From Gamarada debralockiae (Eukaryota > Ascomycota > Leotiomycetes > Helotiales > Hyphodiscaceae): a stretch of 64,000 nt of DNA. The translations under genes and the position numbers were made by a program. The stretch covers positions 18,009-82,008 of the forward strand of contig NXFV01001780.1 of NCBI GenBank assembly GCA_002803225.1, in the 5' to 3' direction. Positions 20,277-32,197 of this stretch are shown one piece after another (the first letter of the stretch is position 1; each line of letters begins with the position of its first letter). The notes under the pieces are model-generated. The model was not told the DNA's origin and ran no database searches. It was given only the letters and a program-made list of their open reading frames with translations.

Positions 20277-20900
20277 TTACGCCTCAGCCTGCGTGAAGTC
20301 AGTCTTATGTCCATACCAAAACTCTCCTTCTCCACTCATATTATGGAAATAGGACTCGGCATTTTGTACCTTGATAGCATACTTCCGCTGGGGGAAGTGA
20401 GTCGCCCGCTTCTTCGTCTTCTCCAAAGTCTTCTCGCTCTCGTGCTTGCTCAAACGTCTTCGAATGGCGCGGGTCTGCTTTGGTCGGAGGTCGAGGGGTA
20501 GGTACTTCTTGTTCTTGTAGAAGAGGCGGAGTTGCGAGCGTTGGTTGGCGTTAATTACTGTGAGGACCTTTGCGATTGACTTTCGGAGATCATGGCTGCA
20601 GAAACCCCTTCGTTAGCATGTTGATTCCAGACTTCCTTCACGCTGCGCCCACGATTCTTCTCGATGGGTAAGGGCCGTATGATGGTACGAACATCTTTGT
20701 GAGCTTCGACGCGGATCCTCCTGCAATCTTTTGTGTGCGCAGTTGACCCAACTCAGTCTTCAACTCTCCCAGTTGCTTCGCCAGGTCGGCCTTGTTCTTG
20801 GACCAAAGTTGGCCAGTCTTGACTTTTCCGGACGACTGTCGCATTGATCGTTAGCCTTCCCAATCTATCCATTGCTTCGACCTGATCTATCCCTTACCAT
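20277..20900 (-). CDS. RPL35: 60S ribosomal protein L35 (uL29)
   Basis: Exons on the complement: 20900-20898 (the ATG alone), 20835-20693, 20595-20370 and 20288-20277, giving 127 residues. The sequence [20 protein letters not shown] and the later [12 protein letters not shown] end are diagnostic for L35, a component of the large subunit at the polypeptide exit. The first intron directly after the ATG matches the position known in yeast RPL35. The last intron (20369-20289, 81 bp) is stop-free and in frame; splicing it gives the conserved AIKAEA end, while reading through adds 27 residues unlike the family. The donor of intron 2 (GTTCGT) is weak. The gene is divergent to GOS1, with about 290 bp between the starts. 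Confidence 0.93.
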
Positions 20901-21193
20901 TGTGATGGTTTGTCGTGAGGTACCGTTGTCGAAAATGAAGATGGTCGTTGAAGTTCTCGAGAATTTTGAAAATAGTCGTGTGTGGATAGAACTAATTCGA
21001 TTAAGCGACTTGTGCGAGCCTGAACTTCGAGGCTATAACAAAACTCCCGGATTTGCCTTTCGCCGAGTCACATGTCCAGTGAAGAAGGCGCGGCCCGCGT
21101 CACTTCTACAGTGGTTCCGGACCGAGTGAGCGACGTTTGCAATCCAGGACTTCCCATGAATTGCTTCAAATCCCAAAGTCTGTACACAATACG

Positions 21194-21971
21194 ATGGCTT
21201 CTTCTACAGGAACCGGATGGGCTCAGCTGAGACAACAAGCTCGGTCATTAGAAACTCAGGTATGATATTCAGAAATCCTCTCCAGACTCAAGACTGACCA
21301 GCTTTCAGACAGAGACCCTTTTCCATACATATTCGCAATTCGCATCAGTTCCAAATATACCCCTGAAGCCAACAGAAGATGAGAAGCAGACGGAGACTAA
21401 GTTACAAGAGATTTTGGAGAAGGTACGTGAGCCTTTACGCATTCCAGTCAAATGCTAAGCTGCTCAGCGAGAAGCGCTTTTATCACAACTCTCCCGTCTC
21501 CTCGACTCAGAAGCAACCCTCACAGCCTCCGCTCTAAAACAAAACAACCTCTCTCGACACCGTGAAATCCTCCAAGACCACCATCGAGAGCTCGCCCGAT
21601 TAAAGTCCCAACTACAAGATGCCCGGAATCGTGCAAACCTTCTCTCTAATGTACGGAGCGATATCGATGCATATCATTCCAACAACCCGGAAGCGGCGGA
21701 AGCAGACTATATGCTTGAGGAACGAGGGCGGATAGATAATAGTCACAACATGGCGGATAGCGTATTGAGCCAGGCTTATGCTGTGAATGAGAGTTTTGGA
21801 CTTCAAAGGGAGACTTTGGCTAGCATCAATCGAAGGATCACCGGGGCTGCCAGTCAGGTCCCTGGATTGAATAGTTTGATCGGCAGGATATCGGCTAAGA
21901 AGAGGAGAGATGGCATTATTATGGGAGGCTTCATTGCCTTCTGCTTTCTTTTGTTCTTATATTTTATATGA
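21194..21971 (+). CDS. GOS1: Golgi SNARE Gos1 (GOSR1/GS28 type)
   Basis: Exons 21194-21259, 21309-21422 and 21468-21971 give 227 residues. The protein begins MASSTGTGWAQLRQQARSLE, continues with a coiled-coil Habc-like region (LQEILEKREALLSQLSRLLD, REILQDHHRELARLKSQL), then the SNARE motif ending INRRITGAASQVPGLNSLIG. It finishes with a single C-terminal anchor (GGFIAFCFLLFLYFI). All are hallmarks of the Qb-SNARE of ER-Golgi and intra-Golgi traffic. Length matches the family. Confidence 0.93.
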
Positions 21972-22048
21972 GGGGCTAACATTGGAGCGGGGCGTTCCGT
22001 TGGCCGGCGTGCCAAGGTGTTGTTGTACTAGTATGGGTATATCCAATT

Positions 22049-23134
22049 TTATGCTGCGGACTGAGCCTTCTGGCTGTCCGCTTTTCCCGACTCGATCTTC
22101 TCTACTGGTGCTGCGACCTTTTCTTGTAGTTTTGAGTCCTCCAAGAGCCGCCTTACACCCTTCACTAGACTCTCTTTCTCATCTCCCTCAGCACGTCCAC
22201 TTCCTGCCCACCTTATCCTACATTCTTTATCCAACAGATATGTGTACCCAACCTTGCTATTCAGTAGCCCAATGGAATCCCTCATATCATCCGTCACGCC
22301 CTTCACAACCAAGAAATACCGCCCCCAATTATCAAACCCCAATCTCTTCCTCAGACCCGGCATGAAGAATCTCACTATCGCAGCCTTCAGCCAATTCTCC
22401 TCAATGTTAATTCGAATCAGTTGTACCGCACCCCCACTGCTCTTTATAACCTGGTGTAACCCCGGGTTGTTCTTTTCGGAAACAAAGGTGGCTGCTTGGT
22501 TTTCTGCCCATGCACTGCTGAAAATGCTTACGACTGACACCTTGCCTTCCAGAACCGGAGTTGTATCGAGGAGTTTTTTGTCCCTCGTTAACGTCTGCCC
22601 GTGGAAGTTAGGGAAATATAAGGCCTTTTCGGATTTGAAAAGTCTCGGAGGAGCGAGGAAGGATTTCCCTTTGTGAAGTCGCATGTTACTCCATTCTCTG
22701 AAATATGGCTTGGAGATCTTGTGCGTCCTTGACGAGAGTTAGCACTGCCAATTCTTATAGAATTGAAATGCTTACAGCTCTTTCCGCCTCGCAATATGCT
22801 TGTCATAGTTCACGAAGTCCGCCCTCCTTTGGCTCCATGATCTGTGATCAATCCCCGTATTTTGTCCTGCTCTAGGTGGCGTTGGAAATCCAATTGGTCG
22901 ATTGAGAGGTTTTGGTGTGAATTCCTCTATAGCTTTGCCATAAGCTCGCGGCGCATCTTCGAGGGGCGAAGGGGGAGGAGGTGCATGTGCACTCTGAGGA
23001 TCTGCGGGAGCTGAAGTCCCCTTCCCAGCGGGTCGTTGGTACGAAGTACTGAATGAGCGCCATTGACAAAGCATACAAGCTGCTGAGTCAAGCTTGATAT
23101 TGGCAGACCATAACGGCCTTCGTGAGAGGATCAT
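22049..23134 (-). CDS. ATP10: Mitochondrial ATP synthase assembly factor Atp10
   Basis: Exon 1 is 23134-22776 and exon 2 is 22727-22049, with a 48-bp intron, giving 345 residues. A basic, Ser/Arg-rich presequence (about residues 1-35) targets mitochondria and a Pro-rich linker follows. The conserved core includes YFPNFHGQTL, VSIFSSAWAENQAATF, HQVIKSSGGAVQLIRINIEE and WAGSGRAEGDEKESL, the thioredoxin-fold Atp10 domain. Atp10 helps assemble the Fo part by acting on subunit 6 in the inner membrane. The C-terminus has a charged tail. It shares a 250-bp divergent promoter with the E2 gene. Confidence 0.9.
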
Positions 23135-23384
23135 GCTGATTAGTTGATCACGCCCAGTGCCAGCAGTTCAGGGCGCGTCAACATCTCGGTCTAAAAATCT
23201 CCCCAGTCCAAGTCAATCGAGCTAGCCGTGGACAGGGGTGGTTGTCGTCTGAACCGTCAATAACCGCAGTTGCGGAGAGAACCCCAGATTGTTTGTATTC
23301 TCCCTCCTCCAAATATCTGAGAATGTAAGCCCCAAAACTTCTCTCCTCTGGCCTGGAGACTTTCTAGGGAGCATTGGAATCAAC

Positions 23385-24871
23385 ATGCGTCTTCAACTTT
23401 ACTCACGAATTTCCTCGAGACAATGGCATGTCTACAAAAGCCTACCCCTCAATAGACACTTCCCGACAAGCCGGCCCTTTCACGCATCTGCCAGAGCACA
23501 TGCTATAAAGCCATTTCTGCTGGCAGATATCGGTGAAGGTTAGTTTAGCCTCTATTCTGCAAGTAATTGGGCTGTTTCTGACAGGAAATAGGCATCCGAG
23601 AATGCGAAATTATTCAATGGTTTGTCCAACCAGAAGCTCGAGTCGAGGAGTGGGACAAGTTGTGCGAGGTACAAAGCGACAAAGCCTCGGTAGAGATCAC
23701 TAGCAGATTTGCGGGAGTGATCAAGAAATTACATTATGAGGCTGGGGAAATGGCAAAAGTGGGGAAGCCTCTGGTGGATATCGATATACAAGGCGAGATC
23801 AAACAGGAGGATCTAGAAGCTTTGACTGAGTCAGGCAGCGGGGAGGAATCCCAGGCTCAGGCAAAGGACACACCCAGTTCCTCCGCTACTAGTACACCAG
23901 GCTCAGAGACAGCACCAGCACCAGAGAAGGCTCCCTCACCTAAAGGGAAGCACGCAACGTTGGCAACTCCAGCAGTTAGACATCTGACAAAGGAACTGGA
24001 TGTTAACATTGCGGACGTTAACGGTACTGGGAGAGATGGTCGAGTTCTGAAGGATGATGTCTATCAATTTGCAAAGCAAAGGGACACCGCCCCTGCAGCA
24101 AGTGGACAGACTTTCTCTTCTCTAACTACGGACAGCGGCCCGCAAAAGGAGACTATCACCCAATTATCTCCAACTCAATCGCAAATGTTCAAGACTATGA
24201 CCAAGTCCCTAACAATACCACACTTCCTCTACGCAGACGAGATTGACTTCTCTGGGATCTCGGAACTGCGACATCGTTTGAACAAGAAGCTGGCGAAATC
24301 TCCTGTTGGTGAGGTCGGCAAATTGTCTTTCCTGCCCTTCATTGTGAAGGCTGTTTCAATGTCTCTCCACAAGTATCCAATGTTGAATGCAAGAGTGGAT
24401 GTCGATTCGAGTTCGTCGAAACCGGTACTAGTTATGCGGAGTCAGCACAACATCGGAGTTGCAATGGACACACCTTCGGGACTCATTGTCCCAGTCATCA
24501 AGAATGTATCGAGTCTTACCGTCCTCGATATTGCTGTGGAGCTCAATCGGCTGCAAGGCTTAGCAGCATCAGGGAAACTCACCTCTCAAGATTTGAGTGG
24601 GGGTACCATCACTGTCTCAAATATTGGCAACATTGGTGGAACTTATGTTTCACCAGTAATAGTCGAGAAGGAGGTTTCGATATTAGGAATCGGGAAAGTG
24701 CGCACCATTCCCGCATTCGATGAGACGGGTCATGTGGTGCAAAAGCAGATCTGCAATTTCAGCTGGAGTGCTGACCACCGGGTTATAGACGGAGCAACAA
24801 TGGCCCGGGCAGCAGAGTTGGTCAGGGGGTTCGTCGAGGACCCGGAGAGTATGGTGATTTATCTTCGCTGA
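23385..24871 (+). CDS. Branched-chain 2-oxoacid dehydrogenase E2 (lipoamide acyltransferase), mitochondrial
   Basis: Exons 23385-23538 and 23592-24871 give 477 residues. An Arg/Ser-rich presequence (1-38) precedes the lipoyl domain; the lipoylated Lys is about residue 82 in EVQSDKASVEITS, the sequence typical of branched-chain E2 rather than pyruvate E2. An Ala/Pro/Ser linker leads to the E3-binding domain (about 173-212, TPAVRHLTKELDVNIADVNG). The catalytic domain ends with ADHRVIDGATMARAAE, carrying the HxxxDG motif (His about 447, Asp about 451). The complex degrades valine, leucine and isoleucine oxoacids. The intron acceptor is the AG just before GCATCCGAG, as an upstream CAG breaks frame. 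Confidence 0.93.
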
Positions 24872-25465
24872 CTCCATCTCCCGATACACGACGTTGCATC
24901 TGTATGCAACAGAGATCCCTTTTAGCTAGAACCGGATAAAGGGCTGAAGATTGCGTGTCAGATAGATGTGGGGATGATCATATAGGGAAGGAGTTCTTCC
25001 CTACGATCAAATGTTGGGACTCAGCCTCATGTTGTGATACCGATGCGTTGTCACACCTGGACTGGGGTGGTTGCGCTACCCCGCGATGCGGGAAGGAAGA
25101 CATAGAATAGACAACACAGAAAAGCCATCATTTGATAGACGTAAATGAGCAGCAAAAATCAATTGCATTCATCTAGGGTCTTGTGATATTATTCTAGTTC
25201 CCCAGATTCCGGGTAAAGCAAAGTTGAAACCCGATAGTGATGCCCAACGCCTTTTTTGTGACCCCCCAAATGCATGCATGCAGCCATTTCCTGATGAAGT
25301 GCAAAAGAGATCCCGGCAACCATGCACAATGAAGACGCCCCAAATGACCCAGCAGCCACAGGCCGCCCTCTCCGTGGAGAAGGAAAAGCGCAGATCCCAA
25401 CTCCATGCAATATAACTCAAAGTCTTGGTCATTCTTTGCTTTTCCACCATTCACCATCCGCCTTT
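24872..25465. other. Intergenic region between convergent genes
   Basis: It holds the 3' flanks of the E2 and gluconokinase genes. ORFs on both strands are short and overlapping, with no recognisable product. Confidence 0.6.
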
Positions 25466-26206
25466 TTACGAACCTCGAACCAACCTCTGCTGGATCGCCT
25501 GTCTAATCTTCGCGAGTGCCTCCTCTTCAACATGTTCGATTGAACCGCTGACATCCACGCTAATGACGTCGGTCTCATCTGCTCCAGGTTTTTCCAACGC
25601 CTCGAATTGACTGTGAACCATATTCGCGCCCATGTAGTGACCGCGTCTACTAGCAACTCGCTTCAACAGGACCTCCTCCGTAGCATGTAGGTAGATGAAG
25701 TGAACGAGAACGTCGTGGGAGTAGTAGGGAGCTACGCGGATGACGTCACGGTACTTGCGCTTGAGGGCAGAGCAGGTGAGGACGACGCCTTTATCGCCAG
25801 AGGAGAGTCGGCGGATGGCTTCTTCGCGAAGTTGAGTGAGCCAGTCCCAGCGGTCGGCATCGGTGAGGGGAATGCCTTGGGCCATCTTGTCGACGTTGGC
25901 TTTGGGGTGGTACTGGGAGGCAAGTTAGTACATATGAATGAGGTAATCGTGAAGGTGACTTACCTCATCGCCTTCAATGTAGGGAAGATTCATGGCTTTG
26001 GCAATGAATTGGGCGACAGTGCTCTTTCCACATCCTGCAGGGCCGGTGATTAACCAGATGTGATGGTACTCGGTCTTTGGTTGACCTCCGCTGTTCGAGG
26101 TGCCGTTCGACATTGTGTTGGATGAGGAGGGTGAGAGCGGGAGGTGATCTGATGTAGCGGGAGTTGATTGACCCACCAGCGGTCGATTGTCGTAGGATAA
26201 CATCAT
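25466..26206 (-). CDS. Gluconokinase
   Basis: Exon 1 is 26206-25964 and exon 2 is 25912-25466, with a 51-bp intron, giving 229 residues. The P-loop GPAGCGKST is at residues 55-63. It is followed by IEGDEYHPKANVDKMAQGIP, created across the splice and highly specific for gluconokinase, then LTDADRWDWL, VVLTCSALKRKYRDVIR and RRGHYMGANMVHSQFEALE. The enzyme phosphorylates gluconate to 6-phosphogluconate with ATP, feeding the pentose phosphate pathway. The first 40 residues are poorly ordered; an internal ATG (MSNGTSN, at about 26113) is an alternative start. Confidence 0.92.
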
Positions 26207-28567
26207 TGTGAATAGTTTGTTGAGGCTTTTGTTCGACGTGAAGTAGTTGGAATCAAAGGAGAAATGGGCACGCGACAGAAGTCAAGTCTGGGTCAGTGTG
26301 CAGGACAAAGGGTGGATAAAGCAAATAGCAAATGAACGTAGCAGTGTGTTTTGCTGCGTGGTCAAAGGGAATGTGGTTCCTTTGTTCTGAGTAGGAGATG
26401 AGGCAATTAATGAAAACTCACGATGTGGCGGGTAGCGGCGTCTTTATGGGTATGGGGGGGCCAAGGATGTGTTTCTTTAAGCCAAACATGACCGCTCTGC
26501 TGAGAGGCAGCCGTCGTAGTGCCCCACACATACTGACTACCTTGACCTACTAGCCATTAGTGTTCCTGGATGGAGAAAGAAGCCACTTGAGTCTTTTTTA
26601 CACGATCTGAGAAAACCTGCTTCGGTTATTGGTGACCACATCACCGTTTTGGGTAGTCCGGAAGGTGGATGAGGAGAAAGGAGGGGCTTAGCCTAGAATC
26701 GCGGAAATGGAAATGGGAAAGCGAAAAGACGGACAAGGGCCAGACAAGGAATCGGAATCGACGGGGATGGGATGGGGTGATGTGGATTGAGCGGTGGGAG
26801 AGTGGTGACAGAGGAGTTTGACGTATTTGGAGGCGTGAAGGCGGCCCGAGAGTGCGAGAAAGAAAGACTCGGTGATCCAGGGATGTGCATATTTCGATCG
26901 TGGAAAAGCTGCATTGAGCGAACCATAATTCTCCGCTGTTGATTTCGATGTCCAGGAACAAATCGAGATTTTCAACCCATTTTTCCTGTCTTACTATTCG
27001 TCCAAATCGACTGTTACTCTCCTGTATGCTGCGGAATTTGTGCGTGGGATGCATGAACAATACTGGAATTGCCTTCCACATCGGAGCTGTTTCTATGAAA
27101 TCAAGGGTATTTGCAGCAGTCGCTCAATTCTTTGAAAACGTCATTGTTTCGCGTCAAATTTGCTACTGTAAAGACCCGATAAGTTTCCTCAGGTCAGCTG
27201 CTGGCTGTTTTCAGACATCATGAGTCTCATCTCGAACCTTCCCCCAACGTCTTTGCCCACCCAAAGCCGTGGTTCTGCTTGACTAAGTGGCGTCCCTCGT
27301 CCGATCGGGGGTCTACTGCATTTCCAGGGTGCCATGCTGTGGCTTTGCGCCGCGCCTTGAGGTACGGCGTGGGCTAGAACCAGCTGAGCCTGTGGGTGGG
27401 ACGGTGACGGCTATTGAGCGTGGGGGTCAAAGTAAAGCCGTATGGAGGGGTAAACAAATCACGGCTCATGCAAATTCGTACAACTTCCTTAAAACTGACG
27501 TCCACTGAAAGGATTTTAGCATCAGGCTCGACTTCATCGGGCTGGAAGCCCGGGTTCTCTTTTTATTTGCTCTTTCAGCACGGCCTTTGAAGGTTAACGC
27601 TGTTTCTTGTACGGCACACCGCCCTTGTAAGCCTCGTATAGTGTAAGAAAACATCGCAGCTGACCTTCTTTTCACCTGTCAGCAACAAATCGGATCCTTC
27701 CAATCCCACTGCACAATATAGTGCGTGAGGCACAATAACCCCGCGGAAGGTGGCATAGGGAGGGCATGGAAATGAAATGCTGCAAGCGGTTTCTTGAGTG
27801 ACCTATATTAGACCTTCTGCTAGTGTAAGGGGAACGAATCGAGCCTCACATTCGTCATTGCTTGCCCTATGCGAGGCACCTGCAGCTTTTCGGCCTGGAA
27901 GCATACGTGTTTTTTTTTGTGGAGAAGTGTCAGCAGAATGAGGGGAAGAACCTTGGAAAATATCTGTGAGCTCTGGCAGTAAATCCGATGGCCAGGAAAC
28001 GCCCTCGGGCTCATTTGAATCGATTGATCGTGGAAGAGGAACCTTGTTTCCGTTTGGTCTTTCAAATTCAAAAGACCAATATGCGAGCTCTGGAACATGT
28101 TCGCTGAATGTACAGGATGTTCCTGATTTCATGGCTTCATGGCTGCAGTTTGTGCATTATGTGAACGAAGCGAGAGAGTAAGAAAAAGAAGGTAATTTTC
28201 TCCGAAGTCTAGCCAACTGTCCGAATTTGGAAATTCCCTAGCCTTCTCTGAAATTACTGGATTGGGGGTGTCCTTCATACTTGGCGTTTTTAGAGATGGA
28301 CTTATGAATACATGGAGAAGTCACACAGCTCATGACTCCAGATCTAACTTTACCTGTCCAAAAAATTCAAACCGGGTAGATCAGGAACACATCACGTGAT
28401 TGTAACGGGCCTGAATGAGTTCGCCATCCCACTCTTCAGAGCGGGATGCGCAAACTGTGGGGTAAGCTGGCACCAGTAGCCAACTCTGTTCAAGACTTCC
28501 ACCCATGAATCATGAATCCCATCTTTGACACTATTCACAAATATCCTCCTACCTCGTTTTGGTGTTT
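26207..28567. other. Long intergenic region
   Basis: These 2.36 kb carry no gene I can support. The largest ORF (complement of 26641-27081, 146 codons) is Pro/Ser/His/Phe-rich and shows no domain. No tRNA, repeat array or splice-linked exons were found. An untranslated RNA gene cannot be excluded. Confidence 0.5.
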
Positions 28568-29786
28568 ATGAAGAGATCTGTAGTTCGGTCGTTTCAAGTG
28601 CTCAATCATTCTTTTCCAACCTATAGAAATAGACTCTTGATTGGGGCTAGCAAAAGGTCTCTCGCCATGGCGTGCATGAAGGCAACAAATAGATTAAAGG
28701 TGGCTTTTGACGAGGCGAAAGGTCCAGCCATGGGATGTTGGCAGATGATTCCTGGAGCGAACGTCTCAAGGACTTTGGCAAGGACTGGGGTTGACTGGGT
28801 GGTTGTGGACTGCGAACATGGCAATATGGATGGTAAGCTGAGGGGGGTCCTATTTCGTCATCACTTTTCTTGTTCTTGAACTCTCCTCTTGCTCGATGGC
28901 TGTTCTCTTTGCACCCCCAATGGGAGCCACTGGCTTTGACAGATGATCAATGTCTCGTCGTTGAGCACTCCAGACGCTCGGTGACCGAATCAGAACCAGA
29001 TTCACGGGACTGGGAGCGGCTGATTAGGAGGGGACTTTCCCGATATTTTGATGTCGAGCTAACTTGGCATAGACGCTGCAATGCATGACGCAGTTCCCGC
29101 GATATCATCGTGTGGTATCAGTCCTATTGTGAGAATTCCTGACAACCAAGGGTTTTTGGTGAAGCGTGAGTATAAGAGCATCAGATCCTCGAATAATTGC
29201 TGATAGACACTCTGCAGGAGCTTTGGACTCAGGAGCACATGGTATTATTGTCCCACTTCTGCATACTGTCGAAGATGCAAAGAAGCTCGTCTTGAGCGCG
29301 AAGTTCCCACCTCAAGGACAAAGGGGCTTCGGCTCTCCATTTCCAATGGAGAGGTTCCATCCGGACCTCGGAGCCAGCGATTATTTGCAACAAGCAAATG
29401 ATGCCCTTCTGACAATGGTACAAATTGAGACCGAGGAAGCCCTCGAGCATGTGGATGCTATCGCCGCTGTCCCAGGAATTGATGTCCTATTTGTTGGGCC
29501 TTTTGACCTTGGCAACAACATCGGGCATCCAATTCTCGAGGGCAAGATGCATGATAATTTGCACGCTGCCATCGCCAAGATCTTGAAGGCTGCAAATGCT
29601 GCTGGAAAGAAAGCCGGTATATTCTGCACCTCTGGAGAGCAGGCAAAGGCGTATGCGGACCAAGGGTTTCACATGATAAGTGTCGCCACTGACATGCATA
29701 TTTTGCCCGCTGGAGTTATGCAGTCACTGAGCACGGCCAAGGGTTTAGGCCCAGCACCTAAGTTGACAGGCCCGTATGGGCAGTAG
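28568..29786 (+). CDS. HpcH/HpaI aldolase family protein
   Basis: Exons 28568-28832, 29073-29165 and 29218-29786 give 308 residues. The metal-dependent class II aldolase core is clear: GCWQMIPGANVSRTLARTGV, VVVDCEHGNMDDAAMHD (catalytic His region, spliced), PIVRIPDNQ, ALDSGAHGIIVPLLHTVEDA, MVQIETEEALEHVD (metal-binding Glu) and DVLFVGPFDLGNNIG (metal-binding Asp). Members cleave or form 2-oxo acids such as 4-hydroxy-2-oxo-dioates by retro-aldol chemistry with pyruvate; the substrate here is unknown. The first 33 residues resemble a mitochondrial presequence, but ATG 28669 (MACMKATNRL) is an equally plausible start. Intron 1 is long (240 bp). Confidence 0.88.
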
Positions 29787-30250
29787 GGGGGATTATGTAG
29801 TTGATATTGACAATTCGAATTAATTCTAAGGAAGACTGACCGCGTATCTATGGGCTTGCGTATCCTGTTGTTCTGCCGACATTCTGGGGCATACTTGGAT
29901 GTCACTGGCCAGGTCCCAATGCTTGTGTTGCAACACTGGACGTATTTCCATGTGAGTATCGGTGTGATGCGCTCGTTCGAGAAGGAGCAATGCGATTGGG
30001 GGTGATCGAGTTGCCGCAGAGTCTGGTGTGCTGGTGGCTTCCCAGAACGGAAAGAAAGGGGAAGTGCCAACACTATAAACCTCCCACTTCGGATTCGAAA
30101 TTTCTCGCCCACGAAACTCTCTCCAAAATTCCACCATCACATCTCGGGCTCCAGGAAACCTGATCCCCCATACGCACAAAGGTACAGTATATCTTGAGAC
30201 ATCAAGTACCTTTGTTCGTCATGATTCCAAATGAGAGGCGAGCAATATGA
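29787..30250. other. Intergenic region between convergent genes
   Basis: It holds the 3' flanks of the aldolase and glutaredoxin-like genes. Minus ORFs up to 147 codons overlap the aldolase end and look like shadows. Confidence 0.55.
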
Positions 30251-30628
30251 TTAGGCGGATGCTTCTTTTTCCACTTCATCCATCTTCGCCTTCACTTGCT
30301 CAGCCGTAAATCTATGCATGAGCTTCTTCGCCTTAGATGCCAGTTCTGGAAACTCTTCATTGCCTTTCGAGCTACTGACATGAATCTATATAAAATTAGC
30401 TTTGAGTGCCATTTCTGGCATTCTGAGGCTTACCACTGGCGTATCAAACTCATATAATTCCTTCCAATTCTTTCCCTCTGAGGTCATAACATCGATTTCT
30501 TTGTATACGAACGGCCGAGAGTCCCATACATTTGATAACGTCTGCTTAGCATTCGTACACAGAGAACAGTTAGCGCGAGTGAAAAACGTGATGCGGCATG
30601 TTTGTAAAAGTCGGGTCGAGGGGTGCAT
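30251..30628 (-). CDS. Glutaredoxin-like protein (DUF836 / YDR286C type)
   Basis: Exon 1 is 30628-30434 and exon 2 is 30385-30251, with a 48-bp intron, giving 109 residues. The thioredoxin-fold start RITFFTRANCSLCTNAKQTL has a CSLC pair (C21, C24) at the redox site. DTPV followed by IHVS across the splice supplies the cis-Pro that contacts the substrate. The short length and CxxC sequence fit the small glutaredoxin-like family, of poorly known role, rather than classical CPYC glutaredoxin. The Lys/Glu-rich helical tail (EQVKAKMDEVEKEA) is typical. Confidence 0.85.
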
Positions 30629-30925
30629 ATTGAGAATGATCTCCAGTCTTAGATACAAAAGTATGTGATGAGATTAAGTACAGAGCCGCAATATGTTGTC
30701 CAATTGATTTCCATAAAATGCGTTGACGTGTGTAGTTCCAGAGCCCCCTGTCATGGAGGGGATTTTCCCTGCGAAAGCGGTCAGTCGCGGCAGATTTCTG
30801 TTTGAACTTCTGCTTGGTAGCTTCTAGAAAGCTAAGCCAACCAAACTATTCTCTGGACGAGAACTTCATGAATTACAACTGGAAAAGCTGACCATTCTAT
30901 CCTCCCCTACAACGGCCAGCTCAAA

Positions 30926-32016
30926 ATGGCCCAAAAATGTGTTCACCAGTCGTGCGGCAAGATGTACACGGACCCTGAGGAAGAATGCCACTATCATCCT
31001 GGCCCTCCAATCTTCCATGAGGGGCAGAAGGGTAACTTCTGCCCTTTTCTATCATGATATTCATGACCTTGGCAAGTAGACACAAGCTAATAAAATCTCA
31101 ATAGGCTGGAAGTGCTGCAAGCCCCGCGTCCTAACATTCGACGAATTCCTCGCCATTCCACCATGCACAACAGGCAAACACTCCACAACCGACACCCCTC
31201 CAACAATCGAGAAGAAGCAAGTCGACCCCGCAGACACAGTCCCAGTCTACAAGCCAACAACACCTACCCCAGAAGCTTCTCGAGCTCCCATCTCCGCACC
31301 AGTACCTACCGCCACGCCCCCGCCTCCCCCGCCAGAGTCCGAAGATGACGATCCCAGCTTAGAGATTCCCAAGGGCAAGACTTGCAGACGGAGAGGCTGT
31401 GGTCAACAATACACAGGCGATAGAGAGAATGAGAAGTGTATTTACCATCCTGGCATGCCTATTTTCCACGAGGGTAGTAAAGGCTATACGTGTTGTAAGA
31501 GGAGAGTGCTGGAGTTTGATGAGTTTATGAGGATAGAGGGGTGCAAGACAAAGGATAGACATTTGTTTGTTGGAAGTGGCAAGAAGAAGGGTGGTAATGC
31601 GGGTGGAGAGGAGGCGTTGGAGACTGTAAGGTAAGTTGATGGCAGATGGAGACACCTTGTAGGATGGACCACAATTTATATTAACTATTCGCAGGCACGA
31701 TTTCTACCAAACGCCAACAACAGTAATCGCTTCCTTTTTCCTCAAGAAAATCAACAAAGAAAACGCCAAAGTAGAATTCGCCCCGCTAGAACTCCTGCTC
31801 GACCTCCCTACGTCCGATAGTCCTCCCAAGCGGTATAAAGCCGTCGTTCCACTATTCGGACCAATCGATACGGCGGCGTCAAAGTTCAAGATCATGGGCA
31901 CGAAGCTGGAGGTGACCTTGATGAAGGCTGATGGTGCTTCGTGGCCAGTCTTGAGGAGTGATGAGCAGAGAACGGGTGAAATCATCCAAGTTGGTAAAGC
32001 TGGACGAGCCCAGTAG
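30926..32016 (+). CDS. CHORD- and CS-domain co-chaperone (Rar1/CHP1 family)
   Basis: Exons 30926-31031, 31105-31630 and 31695-32016 give 317 residues. The first CHORD zinc module (CVHQSCGKMYTDPEEECHYH then PIFHEGQKGWKCCK, residues 5-50) spans intron 1. The second (CRRRGCGQQYTGDRENEKCI, then PIFHEGSKGYTCCKRRVLEF) is around 140-190. A Pro/Thr-rich linker lies between. The C-terminal part (HDFYQTPTTVIASFFLKKIN to the end) is a CS domain, the p23-like fold that binds Hsp90. Animal and plant relatives couple Hsp90 to signalling or immune receptors. Confidence 0.92.
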
Positions 32017-32197
32017 TGAAGATGTATGTATATGAGCGCCATGAGACGCAGATGATAGAGCATTCTGGTAGCCAATGATACACTATGAACCTTCAACACG
32101 CTAAATTATTCACTGAATTTTGAACACCTTAATCCTGGTGCTAAGATGAGATGAGCTTACAATAGTTCATTCATGAAATTTGAGCCTCGTTTTTCGT

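Noticed and set aside
26641..27081. 146-codon minus-strand ORF
   Set aside because: Low-complexity Pro/Ser/Phe composition, no domain and overlapping ORFs in other frames. Judged chance.
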